Positions 8,523-18,143 are shown, counted from the stretch's first letter. The stretch is 64,000 nt of DNA from Methylomicrobium sp035916875 (GCF_035916875.1 NZ_JAXUHN010000074.1:1-64000), one strand, 5' to 3'. The notes: generated by a model not told the origin, from the letters alone. A program made the numbers and translations.

Positions 8523-9965
8523 ATGTTAAGACGAACCAAAATTTTAGCGACCCTGGGGCCGGCCACCGATAAACCCGGCGTACTGGAAGGCTTGTACGAA
8601 GCCGGCATCGACGTGGTGCGGATGAACTTTTCGCACGGCTCCGCGGAAGATCATATCAAGCGCGCGGACCGGGTCAGGGAACTGAGCAAAAAAACCGGCC
8701 GTCGCGTCGGCATTCTGGGCGATTTGCAAGGGCCTAAAATTCGTATCGAGCGCTTCAAGGACACCAAGGTGTTTTTGAATGAAGGCCAGGACTTTGCGTT
8801 GGACATTAATCTCGGCAAGCTTGACGGCGATGAAACACAGGTCGGCATCAGCTACGAACCGCTGGCGATGGAAGTCAGGCCCGGCAGCCGTTTGCTGCTC
8901 GACGACGGCCGCATCGTGCTGGACGTGGTCGATGTCGTCAACATGCGCGTGAACTGCAAGGTCGCAGTTGGCGGCTATCTGTCCAACAACAAAGGCATCA
9001 ATCTGCAGGGCGGCGGCCTGTCGGCGGCGGCATTGACAGACAAGGACAAGGAAGATATCAAGACGATCGCGAAAATCAAATGCGATTTCGTCGCGGTGTC
9101 GTTTCCACGTTGCGCGGAAGACCTGAACGAAGCGCGCCGCCTGCTCGAAGCCGAAGGCTGCTACGCCGGAATCGTCGCGAAAGTCGAGCGCGCCGAAGCA
9201 CTGGACGTGATGGATGAGATCATTCTGGCGTCTGATGTGATCATGGTCGCCCGCGGCGACCTCGGCGTGGAAATCGGCGATGCAAATCTGCCGGCGGTAC
9301 AAAAAAAGCTGATCAAGCGTTCACGCGAATTGAACCGGGTCGTGATTACCGCGACGCAGATGATGGAATCGATGATCGACAATCCGATTCCGACTCGCGC
9401 GGAAGTGCTTGACGTCGCGAACGCGGTGTTTGACGGCACCGATGCGATCATGTTGTCCGCCGAAACCGCTTCGGGCAAATACCCGGTCAAGGCGGTCGAA
9501 GCGATGCACCGGATCTGCATCGAAGCGGAAAAGCAACCGAGCATGCGCGAGTCTGATCATCGTATGAACATCCAGTTTGAGCGCGACGATGAAGCGATTG
9601 CGATGTCCGCGATGTACATGGCGAACCATACCAAGATCAAAGGCATCGTTGCATTGACCGAATCCGGCGCGACACCGCTGTGGATGTCGCGAATCAGTTC
9701 CGGCATTCCTATCTTCGCGATGAGCCGACTGGAAAAAACCCTGGGCAAGGTGACCTTGTACCGCGGCGTTTTCCCAATCTATTTCCCGCTGGAAATGAAT
9801 CAGGACCATGTCGAAGTGAACCGCAATATCGTCAAGGAACTGCGCAAATGGAATAAAGCCAAAGACGGCGACAAGTTCATCATTACCAAAGGCGATTTGA
9901 ACGGCGTCGAGGGCGGTACCAATGCCTTGAAGGTGATCGTGGTCGGGCAAGGTCTGACGCCTTAA
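8523..9965 (+). CDS. pyk: Pyruvate kinase
   Basis: A 480-residue enzyme that transfers phosphate from phosphoenolpyruvate to ADP. Family marks are LRRTKILATLGPATD at the N-terminus, VRMNFSHG, the substrate-loop region VARGDLGVEIG and the active-site helix VVITATQMMESMI. A C-terminal allosteric-type domain follows, and the length is normal. The sequence resembles the PykA (type II, AMP- or sugar-phosphate-activated) group more than PykF, but effector specificity cannot be read reliably. It lies 15 bases after gap with only a weak ribosome site of its own, so translational coupling is likely. Confidence 0.95.
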   Translation: MLRRTKILATLGPATDKPGVLEGLYEAGIDVVRMNFSHGSAEDHIKRADRVRELSKKTGRRVGILGDLQGPKIRIERFKDTKVFLNEGQDFALDINLGKLDGDETQVGISYEPLAMEVRPGSRLLLDDGRIVLDVVDVVNMRVNCKVAVGGYLSNNKGINLQGGGLSAAALTDKDKEDIKTIAKIKCDFVAVSFPRCAEDLNEARRLLEAEGCYAGIVAKVERAEALDVMDEIILASDVIMVARGDLGVEIGDANLPAVQKKLIKRSRELNRVVITATQMMESMIDNPIPTRAEVLDVANAVFDGTDAIMLSAETASGKYPVKAVEAMHRICIEAEKQPSMRESDHRMNIQFERDDEAIAMSAMYMANHTKIKGIVALTESGATPLWMSRISSGIPIFAMSRLEKTLGKVTLYRGVFPIYFPLEMNQDHVEVNRNIVKELRKWNKAKDGDKFIITKGDLNGVEGGTNALKVIVVGQGLTP

Positions 9966-10779
9966 CGTGTCATCACATCGCCCCTCGGCGGGCCGGATGC
10001 GGGTATATCCAATTTCCCGCTCCGGAAGCTATTTTCTGAATAAACCGGGCTGGATCCGGCATAGCTTCAAGACCCACTCGATCGGATTTTACTTTTTACC
10101 TGCGATCCTTAGGATCGAGTCAAAAATAATTTCCTAAAAAGCTACTTTATGGTTCCCACGCAATGCGTGGGAACCATAAGAACTGTACTTATACCTTTGA
10201 TTTTAGCCTGCTTATTACTTGATCATTGTAATGGTCAATTGATGAGGCCTGCCCGTTTCCATTCCCGCATCATTGCAACCTGGTGGAGCAAAGGACTGGA
10301 CACCCCGCATACTCTAAGACAAGGGGTTTGACGAAGTTGGGGCGATAGCGGGAGTATATTCAAAATACAAGTCCATTCCATTCGGCACGACGTCAGGCAT
10401 TGGGTTAGCCATGGGGCGCTACGAAGGGAAGGAAGTAGGGCGTCATGGCGGGGCACAGGGCAAAAGCGAGCCGCCGAAGGCAATAACCGCCAGCTTTTTT
10501 TGCCGTTAAAATCGGACGAGCCCATTTTTGCATTCGCAAAAAATGCTAGCACTTCCGAGCCTTTCAAGTTGACGACAAGCCGACCTGGTCAACTAAACGA
10601 CCTGGCTCCAACACTCCTTTATCCCTTGAGCAACGCGAAGAGTGGAGCTAAATACCCCCATTCGACTGCACAATGATGCGATTCGAAAGACACCAGAAGT
10701 CCATTTCTACTGAAATTTTACGGATTTAATGGCTAGCTCAGTCTAATGGAATGACGAATCCCGTCCGTAAAAACTCCCT
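9966..10779. other. Long non-coding interval with palindromes and possible decayed repeat DNA
   Basis: About 815 bases with no gene that I can support. It holds a palindrome at 10105-10119 (CGATCC-TTA-GGATCG), the perfect hairpin at 10147-10179 listed separately, and a CATTTTTGC...GCAAAAAATG hairpin at 10523-10545. A weak inverted repeat (TTTTACGGA/TCCGTAAAA, about 10715-10772) lies just downstream of gspD and might help stop transcription. A 110-codon minus-strand frame (10235-10567) looks like translated repeat DNA, not protein. Confidence 0.5.
10147..10179. repeat. Perfect 15-bp stem palindrome (REP-like)
   Basis: Two perfect 15-base arms (10147-10161 and 10165-10179) with a 3-base loop; the core is GGTTCCCACGC/GCGTGGGAACC. 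This core is of the 'GTTCCCACGC...GCGTGGGAAC' type that I associate with dispersed intergenic palindromes in gammaproteobacteria. The flanks contain no transposase. Confidence 0.75.
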
Positions 10780-12975
10780 TTATTGTATTGCAGTCGAATT
10801 CGATTGATCCGGTCCGACCTCGTAAATTCCGGTCAATTTGCGTTTAAATTCATCAGAAATCAATCTGGAATCCTGCTTGCTTTTTACAACCCGCGGCGTA
10901 ATCAACACAACAAGTTCATCCCTATCATCCTTCCTTTCGTTAGATCCAAATAATGAACCAATAAGCGGCAGAGTTTGTAAAAAAGGTATTCCCGATTTGG
11001 TATTAGATAAATTATTATTAATTAAACCGCCCAGTACAATGGTTTCACTATCGTGAACAGCAATTAAGCTCTCAATCTCTTTTTTATTAATGGTAGCGGT
11101 CGAGGTTACGCCAGTTGATACATTTGATGACACTGGCTGTGGCACGACGTTGCTGACAGTTTGATGGACTTCCATGATAACCATGCCATTGGCGTTGACT
11201 CTGGGGGTAACCTCCAAAGTCACGCCGGTATCTTTATATTGAATGGAAGCAGCTTGAGCGAAGGTACCACTCGTTGATACTCCTCCGCCCGCAATGGGAA
11301 CAGAGGTTGTGCTGGTTTGAAGAGGGACTTGATCGCCGACGTTAATTTTTGCTTTCTGGTTATTCAACACCAGCAGGGAAGGCGATGAAATCACCTTGAC
11401 ATTATTCAGTTGGGCTTCTGCATGTAAAATGGCTTTGACAGCGTCAGAGCTGTAAATCACACTCAGCCCACCTGTAGCAGTTGCAGCGGCAATATTACCG
11501 GCGGCTTTCCCTAGATCTGTAAGCGTTGAAGATCCATTGCTGCCAATTGCACCACCATTAGTATTTGATAAAAACCATTGAATGCCGTACTGTAAATCAT
11601 TCTTCAAATTCACCGAGACTATCGTCGCATCGATCAACACCTGCAAAGGCATAACATCGAGTTTCTGAATAACGGGAAGTATCTCCTGGTATTCCTGAGG
11701 CGTTGAGACGATCACAATGGAGTTATTTGCTTGATCGGCAATGATCCTGACCGATTCAACATTGGCGACCTTGGCATCCCCAGTTGCCTGGCCGCTCCCT
11801 GCGGAAGTACTCCTTTTAGTTTTACTGGTGCTTTGTTTATTGGTTATTTCCGCGGCAGTTTGGCCGGGAGCCGTCTTGGCAGCCTTGGTCTGTTTTTGGG
11901 TCCCATTAAAAATCGCATTCAAGGTATCGGCCAGTTCAACCGCATCCATATGTTGAACTCTATACACATTGACGCCGCCCCCGCTCGTCGTGTTCGCCCG
12001 GTCCAACCTCAACACCCAGTTTTCAATATCATGCAAGTAGACTTGCTGCTGGGTAATCGCCAATACCGCATTCATCCGTTCAATGGGTAAAAAGCGAAAA
12101 AACTCCTTGCTCCCTTCGCTATCTTTAACATTAAAAACGGCCTCTAGCTCCTTGATTACATCTTCAGGCGCGACATGGCTCAAGGGAAACAGGCCGAACG
12201 ACCGTCCGCGCAACACATCGATGTCGAACGTGGCGACCAAATCCATGATACGCTCAAGCTCGGAGGAGCTGCCGGAAACGATCAGGGCGTTTTTGCCAGC
12301 GTCCACGCTGATGCCGGTTTTTTCCTCCAATAGCGGTTTGATCACTTCGAGTATATCCGCCGCCGCCACGTACCGAATCGGAATCACTCGGCTTTGAAAG
12401 CCTACCTTGCCTGCACCCTGCCCCATGCCGGCGCTGTACACGGCTTCCGCGGCCGGTTCGATATGATAAATCCGTCCGACCTTGACCAGTGCCGCATTAT
12501 TCATCCGCAGCACCATTTCCAAAGCCGGCAGCAGTTCTTCCTTCGTCAGCGGCTCGGTCGTCTGTAAGGTCACTTTTCCGGCAACTTTCGGGCTCAACAC
12601 ATAATTCTGCCCCAGGATATCGCTTAAAATGACTTTTGACACCTCGCCGAGATCGGCCTCATCAAAATTCAAGCTGTAGGTACCAGGCCCTGCAGTTTTG
12701 GCCTTGGCTTCTCCTCGTTCGGCGACGTGTCTGGGCGAAAAGCGGCTGGATGCCGGATAGAGTTCAATTTTTGATTTCAATGATTCTTCTGTCGAGGATT
12801 TATTCTGTAATTCCTTGAATATCTCGGGCTTTCCGTTTAGCGTTTCTTTAGACACTGGAGTCAGCTGAATATGCTTACCAGACGTACTTGGACCCAAATA
12901 CTCACAGCTGGAGAGCATTAATCCCGCTACGACTAAACACGAAGCGGTTTTTAGGGATGTTGGACTATTGTTCAT
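10780..12975 (-). CDS. gspD: Type II secretion system secretin GspD
   Basis: The outer-membrane channel of the type II secretion system, last gene of the gsp operon. From the ATG at 12975 the protein is about 731 residues. The start of the open frame at 12996 lacks a ribosome site, while the inner ATG has GGTGAAA just before it and gives a clean lipoprotein signal (SCLVVAGLMLSSCEY, lipobox LSSC). The periplasmic N0-N3 domains follow. A Ser/Thr/Lys-rich insert (about residues 370-405) interrupts N3, and the C-terminal secretin domain ends with VLGGLINNNLSN and LVVLITPRVV. The 5' end overlaps gspC by 11 bases. The lipid anchor suggests self-piloting to the outer membrane. Confidence 0.93.
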   Translation of the reverse strand: MNNSPTSLKTASCLVVAGLMLSSCEYLGPSTSGKHIQLTPVSKETLNGKPEIFKELQNKSSTEESLKSKIELYPASSRFSPRHVAERGEAKAKTAGPGTYSLNFDEADLGEVSKVILSDILGQNYVLSPKVAGKVTLQTTEPLTKEELLPALEMVLRMNNAALVKVGRIYHIEPAAEAVYSAGMGQGAGKVGFQSRVIPIRYVAAADILEVIKPLLEEKTGISVDAGKNALIVSGSSSELERIMDLVATFDIDVLRGRSFGLFPLSHVAPEDVIKELEAVFNVKDSEGSKEFFRFLPIERMNAVLAITQQQVYLHDIENWVLRLDRANTTSGGGVNVYRVQHMDAVELADTLNAIFNGTQKQTKAAKTAPGQTAAEITNKQSTSKTKRSTSAGSGQATGDAKVANVESVRIIADQANNSIVIVSTPQEYQEILPVIQKLDVMPLQVLIDATIVSVNLKNDLQYGIQWFLSNTNGGAIGSNGSSTLTDLGKAAGNIAAATATGGLSVIYSSDAVKAILHAEAQLNNVKVISSPSLLVLNNQKAKINVGDQVPLQTSTTSVPIAGGGVSTSGTFAQAASIQYKDTGVTLEVTPRVNANGMVIMEVHQTVSNVVPQPVSSNVSTGVTSTATINKKEIESLIAVHDSETIVLGGLINNNLSNTKSGIPFLQTLPLIGSLFGSNERKDDRDELVVLITPRVVKSKQDSRLISDEFKRKLTGIYEVGPDQSNSTAIQ

Positions 12976-13744
12976 TTTCACCATTCTCGGATTCATCTAC
13001 AGGGGGTGCGGATTCAGATTCGGAATCATCAAGAGGTTGCGGCCTATTGAGTCTTCGCCTTATAGCTTCATCCTGTATTTTTCCTATGTCTTTTGTTCTT
13101 GCTTGCGGTCGATTTGAATTCCGGTTTTGTTGCTGGTCCGGGCTTTTATTTTGCTCCGGCGGCAATTCTTTGGGCTTGGGTTTCCTAAGCACCAGCTCCT
13201 TGCTTTCCCCGCCTAATTCAAAAACCACTCTATCCGTTTTGATTTGCGTCAACCGCCAACCATCCAGATCTTCATTTACCGAGACTCTCCGATACTTATC
13301 GGGTTTATCCTTCGATCCGGCAACGGTTCCACCAACGGCAGGCGGCACCGACCCGGCCGCGACCGGGGATGAATTCCCATCCTTGTTTCTGCTCAACAGC
13401 GCCGACAACCCATTTTTACCGGTATAGATGCCGTCCAAGCGCCAATCGAACGATTCGCTTTCTGTTTGTTCTTTATCTTTCTCGGTGCTACTTTCCTCTA
13501 TCGGTTTTCTGCCTTTTAAAAACAGCGGCCTGGCAACCATATCGACATAGCTATCCTCGGTTTTCGCTTCCAGATCGACCTCCGGCACCTGATCAATCGG
13601 CACATTTGTCGGCGTTGGCGATTCGATCGAACTGAGCAAGCGGCTTTCGGAAAATTTTGCTATTATCCATTCCAACACGATGATAATGAGTAATGCCGCG
13701 CAAAGAGCCGATACCAATTTTAAAATTTTACTATTGATATTCAT
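12965..13744 (-). CDS. gspC: Type II secretion GspC-like inner-membrane protein
   Basis: A 259-residue protein with one N-terminal membrane helix (LVSALCAALLIIIVLEWII) and an HR-type periplasmic domain. The latter includes MVARPLFLKGRKP, WRLDGIYTGKNGLSALLSR and GWRLTQIKTDRVVF, the pattern of the GspC homology region that docks on GspD N0. The C-terminal 90 residues are low-complexity (K/P/Q/N, then acidic) with no PDZ domain, so it is shorter in fold than classical GspC and could be called GspN/PilP-like. ATGA overlaps couple it to gspM upstream. The immediate proximity to gspD fits a GspC-GspD partnership. Confidence 0.7.
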   Translation of the reverse strand: MNINSKILKLVSALCAALLIIIVLEWIIAKFSESRLLSSIESPTPTNVPIDQVPEVDLEAKTEDSYVDMVARPLFLKGRKPIEESSTEKDKEQTESESFDWRLDGIYTGKNGLSALLSRNKDGNSSPVAAGSVPPAVGGTVAGSKDKPDKYRRVSVNEDLDGWRLTQIKTDRVVFELGGESKELVLRKPKPKELPPEQNKSPDQQQNRNSNRPQARTKDIGKIQDEAIRRRLNRPQPLDDSESESAPPVDESENGENEQ

Positions 13745-14328
13745 TCGGCTTTCTTTCTCATAAAACTGACCGCCTGAAAGTTCACATTCAATTCATTGGT
13801 CTGCTCGATCTGGCGAGTGCGCCGATTTCTTACGCCGCGCATGGGCCGGATGTCCAATTGATCGATGATAATCAGCGGCGTTGAGGTTTCCAAACGATAG
13901 AGCACAGACCGCAATACCTCGGAATTACCGGTCATCCGAACGCTCACCGTCAGCAAGCTGAATTTATCCTTGCTTTTTACCGGCAATGCTTGCGTACTGC
14001 TGAGTTGGCCGCCCGCGTCCACTATCGCTTTTTTAATGATTTCCTGAACTTCAGCTGATGCCAACGCTTCCGTATTCTGACTATTGAAATAGTTTTGTCC
14101 CTGAATCGCTTTCTTCACGCTATCGATGCTTTTAAGCACGCCGTCCTTGCCTGCCAAAATCCTCTCATATTGCCTCAGTTTGATCGCAAGCTGGCTCTTT
14201 TCTTCATGCAGTTCCAGCCACTGGCTAACCGCCGGCACAAAAACAGCCGCGATCAATATCAAAAGCAAAGCGGCCAAAAGACCGACTGCTAGCCAGCGTT
14301 GTACATTCCTATTTTTTTCGTTGCTCAC
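13741..14328 (-). CDS. gspM: Type II secretion GspM-like (PilO-fold) protein
   Basis: About 195 residues. It has a short cytoplasmic tail, one membrane helix (WLAVGLLAALLLILIAAVFV), a coiled-coil segment (LHEEKSQLAIKLRQYERIL) and a ferredoxin-like periplasmic domain of the T2SSM_b/PilO sort, ending SFMRKKAE. It should pair with GspL in the inner-membrane platform. I prefer the GTG at 14328, which follows AGGCGGAAGAG. The ATG at 14349 would add seven residues but has no ribosome site. The 5' end lies inside gspL and the 3' end overlaps gspC by ATGA. Confidence 0.8.
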   Translation of the reverse strand: MSNEKNRNVQRWLAVGLLAALLLILIAAVFVPAVSQWLELHEEKSQLAIKLRQYERILAGKDGVLKSIDSVKKAIQGQNYFNSQNTEALASAEVQEIIKKAIVDAGGQLSSTQALPVKSKDKFSLLTVSVRMTGNSEVLRSVLYRLETSTPLIIIDQLDIRPMRGVRNRRTRQIEQTNELNVNFQAVSFMRKKAE

Positions 14329-15427
14329 CTGACTCTTCCGCCTTGACAATATCGGCTGTTATTTGAAAACGCTCAAAACCCGTCGTCGCATCCTGAGTCA
14401 CTGGCGAAACAAACTTGGCATTCGCAAAGATTTCCGAATCTTCCAGCACCGCAATCAAACCGGAGGCGGAAGGCGATTCGCCCTGAATCTGCAGATGGCC
14501 ATCCGTAAACTGTAAATAAGTCAGCCAGGTAGTATCGTCCTTGATCAATGCGCTCAGTGTATTCAGCATTTCAATGACCGGCGGCGACGCATTTTTCGCC
14601 TTGATCAAATCTTCGGTCTCCGCTATCGCATCATCGATCTCCGCTTGCATGCCTTTGATCTTCTTGGCGTCTTTTTCTATGCCGTCAATTTTTTCCTGCA
14701 GCAGTGTTACCGTTTGATATTCAAAGAACACCGGCAGGAATAATACGCCCGCCAAAAGCAGGATAATGGCTCCCGCCAGTGCCGCATTAATCAGATTGGA
14801 CGATTTGCCTGTGTTCGTTCTGTGCCATTCCGGGAGCAAATCATACGCATCGTAGATTTGCTCCGGATCATTTTCCACACCTTCATAATCTGCCAACTGC
14901 GGTGAAATGCCGATCGCCGTCAAATCCGCGTAAAGACCATCCAGAACTTCGCGCGGGGTCAAAATCAGCGCGACCTGGATCAAACCGGGCTCGCCGGCCG
15001 TATTTAATAATTTTACCGCAAAATAGACCTGCTCCGGCTTAAACGGCGTAAAGCGCGAAAGTTCGTAGGCAACCACCTGAGTCAGATTTTCCCTGGCGGC
15101 TGCCGGTAAAGCCAGTTCCCTGCAAATCCCTTCCGTGCGCTGCAAGCGAAGAACAAAATGAGCTTTGGCGAGTCTTTCATCCTTTGCCAACAATTCGTTG
15201 AACTGCGCCGCACCTTCTTCATTACGGCTCAACACCGCCAAGGTTTCCGTCGTATCGCCAACATGAGTCAATTCGAATTGATTGCCTTTGGTCTTTACGA
15301 TCACCGTGTCGTGTTTATCGCTAAGTAAAAGCCTGAGTTTTTCAGGGACCAAAAAAGCAAGCTCTTTCCGCCACCACCTAAAGAATTTTTTAAAATCCAG
15401 TTCGATTGTCGAATTAAGATTCAGCAT
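14309..15427 (-). CDS. gspL: Type II secretion GspL-like (PilN-domain) protein
   Basis: A 372-residue bitopic inner-membrane protein of the assembly platform. The cytoplasmic N-terminal half has an actin-like/PilM-type look (AAARENLTQVVAYELSRFTP, then QVALILTPREVLD). One membrane helix follows near residues 215-237 (AALAGAIILLLAGVLFLPVF), then a coiled coil and a PilN/GspL periplasmic domain (WLTYLQFTDGHLQIQGES). GspL normally recruits the ATPase GspE to the membrane. It overlaps gspK by 14 bases upstream and gspM downstream, so it is tightly coupled. Confidence 0.82.
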   Translation of the reverse strand: MLNLNSTIELDFKKFFRWWRKELAFLVPEKLRLLLSDKHDTVIVKTKGNQFELTHVGDTTETLAVLSRNEEGAAQFNELLAKDERLAKAHFVLRLQRTEGICRELALPAAARENLTQVVAYELSRFTPFKPEQVYFAVKLLNTAGEPGLIQVALILTPREVLDGLYADLTAIGISPQLADYEGVENDPEQIYDAYDLLPEWHRTNTGKSSNLINAALAGAIILLLAGVLFLPVFFEYQTVTLLQEKIDGIEKDAKKIKGMQAEIDDAIAETEDLIKAKNASPPVIEMLNTLSALIKDDTTWLTYLQFTDGHLQIQGESPSASGLIAVLEDSEIFANAKFVSPVTQDATTGFERFQITADIVKAEESGEQRKK

Positions 15428-16412
15428 TCGGCGTCACTACTAATGAGTCCTTGTCTTGGGAAAATAACGATGTATCGGCCCTTTCTTCGCGTTTCCAGCT
15501 CAGAATTTGAAACGGCAAAGCGCCGGTGGTTGCCGCCGCTCCACCCGCAGCCTGATTATTGGTCACAACTGTCTTTATTATAGCGCCGGAACCATTTTCA
15601 AGACGGGATTCGGCAATGACCTCTATGATATTGCTCTGACCCGACCCGCAATTGAATCCCGGACCTAAGCTCGCAGACTGGATCGGCGTCCCGGTAATCG
15701 CACTTTGCCTGCGCAATTCGATGCATTGATCGACCAAAGCCGCATCCATGCCCAACGCCAGCATGACCTCTCTCGACGCCTGCGACAAATCGACTTGCGG
15801 CTGGCCGGAGTAGATCGTGATCAAAGGTTCCAACTGTTTCAAAATCGACTCGTCCATGCCTAAAACCATTTGCAGTTCTTCAAGCGATTGAAACGGCTTA
15901 TTGCTCGGTCGGTAGAGCTTGCCGGCCGCCTTATATTCATCCTTTTCGGCGCCCTCGATATTGACGAGGTCATCCTGATCGCGCCAATCCATGATCGCGG
16001 AAACCAAAGCGGTTTGCCGCTCCTGTTCAATCGGAATTTGTGCGATGAGTTGTTGCAACTGCTGTTGATTAGCGGCATTTATATCGATCTTGCCGGTTTC
16101 GCTTTGCAGCCTGATTCTGACCAAGGCGTCCAAAAATTGTATCTGATAAATATTGCCGTCGGTATGCCAGCGTTTGTTCTGGTCCGGGTTCATCAACATC
16201 ATTTCCGCCATCGCCATGCCGGATTCGGCCGCCGCCAGAGCCTGCGCGCCGCTGGTGATGCCGGCTATCACTCCGGTTTCCCGCCGCATCGTCAAGGAAA
16301 AGCTTGCCGCCATGATCATCAGCAACGACAATACCCATAGCACCAAAACCAGAGCAAAACCTTTGTCTGCATGCATTGCAAATGAAATCGGGCGCAAACG
16401 CAAAGACATCAA
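15414..16412 (-). CDS. gspK: Type II secretion minor pseudopilin GspK
   Basis: A 332-residue minor pseudopilin of the tip complex. It begins with a short leader ending HADKG followed by FALVLVLWVLSLLMIMAASF, a prepilin-type helix in which the +5 Glu is missing, as is usual for GspK. A large helical domain follows with IDINAANQQQLQQLI, then DWRDQDDLVN and FQSLEELQMVLGMD, the characteristic GspK alpha-domain with helix-hairpin-helix-like repeats. Together with GspI and GspJ it caps the pseudopilus. It begins about 20 bases after gspJ and overlaps gspL. Confidence 0.88.
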   Translation of the reverse strand: MMSLRLRPISFAMHADKGFALVLVLWVLSLLMIMAASFSLTMRRETGVIAGITSGAQALAAAESGMAMAEMMLMNPDQNKRWHTDGNIYQIQFLDALVRIRLQSETGKIDINAANQQQLQQLIAQIPIEQERQTALVSAIMDWRDQDDLVNIEGAEKDEYKAAGKLYRPSNKPFQSLEELQMVLGMDESILKQLEPLITIYSGQPQVDLSQASREVMLALGMDAALVDQCIELRRQSAITGTPIQSASLGPGFNCGSGQSNIIEVIAESRLENGSGAIIKTVVTNNQAAGGAAATTGALPFQILSWKREERADTSLFSQDKDSLVVTPNAES

Positions 16413-16433
16413 TCGATCTCGGTGCCGTCGATC

Positions 16434-17144
16434 TTATTCGCTGTCATCGTTTTGTGGATTGTCATTGCCTTGCGTATCTTCGTTTTCTTGATTATTGGAT
16501 TGATCCGATCCCTGTCCTGAAGCGTTTACGGAACCGGCCATTTTCAATTCAATAATCATTTCCGGCCAGAAAACTCCATTTTCAAGATCGATCTTGATTT
16601 TGACCAATTTGGGCAATTGGTCTCTTTGCAGCCATTGGTCCAACCAACGACTTTCGTTTTCTCCTGCTTCCTGGCCAAAATAAGCCACCGAAAAACTGGC
16701 GACATGCCTGATCAATGTCTCTTCTTCGATGCGCCACTCATCGCCGTCGGCAACAGGATAAAACGGCGCAATCGCCACTTTGATGATATTTTCCCTGTTT
16801 TCATTCAGTAATCGGATGGTGAACAGTTGCAGCCCGGCTCTGCCAGCGCTGGCTGGAAAAGCAGAGACAAATTGCAATGACTGGCTATCGCCTTGAAAGG
16901 AAAAGTGACGTTCTTCCTTGACAAAGTCATTCCAAAGCGGCTTCGTCATGACTAAATGGCGTTGAAAAAAATTAACGACCCCGGCGGTTTCACCAACTTC
17001 AAAAATTTTTTTCTCGCCTTTTTCCCAGCTTTCCGCGCAAATCTTTAAGCTGACAAACAACAGCGTCATCATCACGCTGAGCAGCGCCATCGCCAACAGA
17101 ACTTCAATCAACGTAAACCCTTGGCCTGACTTAGGGCTTCTCAT
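16434..17144 (-). CDS. gspJ: Type II secretion minor pseudopilin GspJ
   Basis: A 236-residue minor pseudopilin. The leader MRSPKSGQG is followed by FTLIEVLLAMALLSVMM, a class III prepilin site with Glu at +5, which would be cut and N-methylated by a GspO/PilD peptidase (not in the window). The C-terminal tail from about residue 205 is Asn/Gln/Asp-rich low complexity (SDQSNNQENEDTQ), an unusual extension beyond the GspJ core. The start lies 14 bases inside the end of gspI. Confidence 0.87.
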   Translation of the reverse strand: MRSPKSGQGFTLIEVLLAMALLSVMMTLLFVSLKICAESWEKGEKKIFEVGETAGVVNFFQRHLVMTKPLWNDFVKEERHFSFQGDSQSLQFVSAFPASAGRAGLQLFTIRLLNENRENIIKVAIAPFYPVADGDEWRIEEETLIRHVASFSVAYFGQEAGENESRWLDQWLQRDQLPKLVKIKIDLENGVFWPEMIIELKMAGSVNASGQGSDQSNNQENEDTQGNDNPQNDDSE

Positions 17145-17568
17145 TCGCCTTGTCCGACAATTTAAGTTCGGTCAACTCGAACTGCCTTTCGCCGCCGTAT
17201 CGACTATGTTGCTCCCCCCACCCGACAATAACCGTCACCATGAATAACTGGGCGGGAATGTTCTGCGTATCGATCGTCTCGGTGGTCAGATCAAACGGTG
17301 AGACGGTCAGTTCCCAACGGTATTTTTCGCTTTTCACGCCGGATGCCTGCCCCTGCTGCAATGGCGTCTCGACGCCAACCCCGGACATCAATGCTTCGGC
17401 AATCTGCACCGCGGTGGTATAGTCTTCGGAAACGCTTGCATTGCGCAACCCAGAAGAAAAAATGCTCAACAACATGCCCAGCGCAATCGCCATGATCGAA
17501 AAGGCAACCAGAATTTCGAGCAATGAAAAGCCGCGTTGAATTTTGCGCTGTGATGGTTTCACGATCAT
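17131..17568 (-). CDS. gspI: Type II secretion minor pseudopilin GspI
   Basis: A 145-residue minor pseudopilin with leader MIVKPSQRKIQRG and FSLLEILVAFSIMAIALGML, the prepilin cleavage site with Glu at +5. The C-terminal part has the GspI pattern (WELTVSPFDL and then MVTVIVGWGEQ). It forms the tip complex with GspJ and GspK. The ATG overlaps the gspH stop (ATGA), and its own 3' end overlaps gspJ. Confidence 0.87.
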   Translation of the reverse strand: MIVKPSQRKIQRGFSLLEILVAFSIMAIALGMLLSIFSSGLRNASVSEDYTTAVQIAEALMSGVGVETPLQQGQASGVKSEKYRWELTVSPFDLTTETIDTQNIPAQLFMVTVIVGWGEQHSRYGGERQFELTELKLSDKANEKP

Positions 17569-18062
17569 CGCCGACGCCTTGGAAGGTTATCGCGCGTTGC
17601 GTCTTCGACTTCGAGTTGGCCGGTCAGCCAATTGATATCGATTTGCATCGATATCTCGCCGCGATCCAAAACAACACGACCGCCCGTGGAAGATCCGTCC
17701 GCGAAAAAGCGGATATTGCCCTGCCCCTCCCCGGTCAGTTCGCTCTGCGCGGTCACCACCGTCACCGCAATGGTTTCAGGTATCGAATATTCCTCGTCCC
17801 GGCCGCTGACCTTATAAGTATTTTTGGCTAGGTCGAAAGAAACAGTCATCTCCTGATGCGTCATCAGCGCCTGACCCCGCGCATAACGCAACGCGGACAC
17901 CACATCCCTGACGATGGCCTTGTGTTCCAGCGTGCCTTTGCCTGATGATAAATTGAGCGCGACAACCGAAAAACCCAGAACGATGATGACCAATACGATC
18001 AACAATTCAAGTAATGTAAAACCTTGCGATCGATGCAGAGAAACCGGCAAGAAAGGCGTCAT
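17565..18062 (-). CDS. gspH: Type II secretion pseudopilin GspH
   Basis: About 165 residues from the ATG at 18062, giving the leader MTPFLPVSLHRSQG and FTLLELLIVLVIIVLGFSVV, a normal prepilin site. A GTG at 18128 would lengthen the leader by 22 residues to an unusual size, so I reject it. The body has the GspH minor-pilin pattern (RDVVSALRYARGQALMTHQE). The Arg-rich end (NLPRRRR) is odd but belongs to the frame. GspH links the tip complex to the GspG shaft. Confidence 0.85.
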   Translation of the reverse strand: MTPFLPVSLHRSQGFTLLELLIVLVIIVLGFSVVALNLSSGKGTLEHKAIVRDVVSALRYARGQALMTHQEMTVSFDLAKNTYKVSGRDEEYSIPETIAVTVVTAQSELTGEGQGNIRFFADGSSTGGRVVLDRGEISMQIDINWLTGQLEVEDATRDNLPRRRR

Positions 18063-18143
18063 ATCATTTCGGCGCGCTATCCGAACCGTCCAACATAGGT
18101 TTATACATGAATCCGTCCTTGCGCGCACCGCGCGAACAAGAAT

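Noticed and set aside
10235..10567. 110-codon minus-strand open frame between pyk and gspD
   Set aside because: Reads like translated repeat sequence with hairpins inside; no start signal and no recognisable family.
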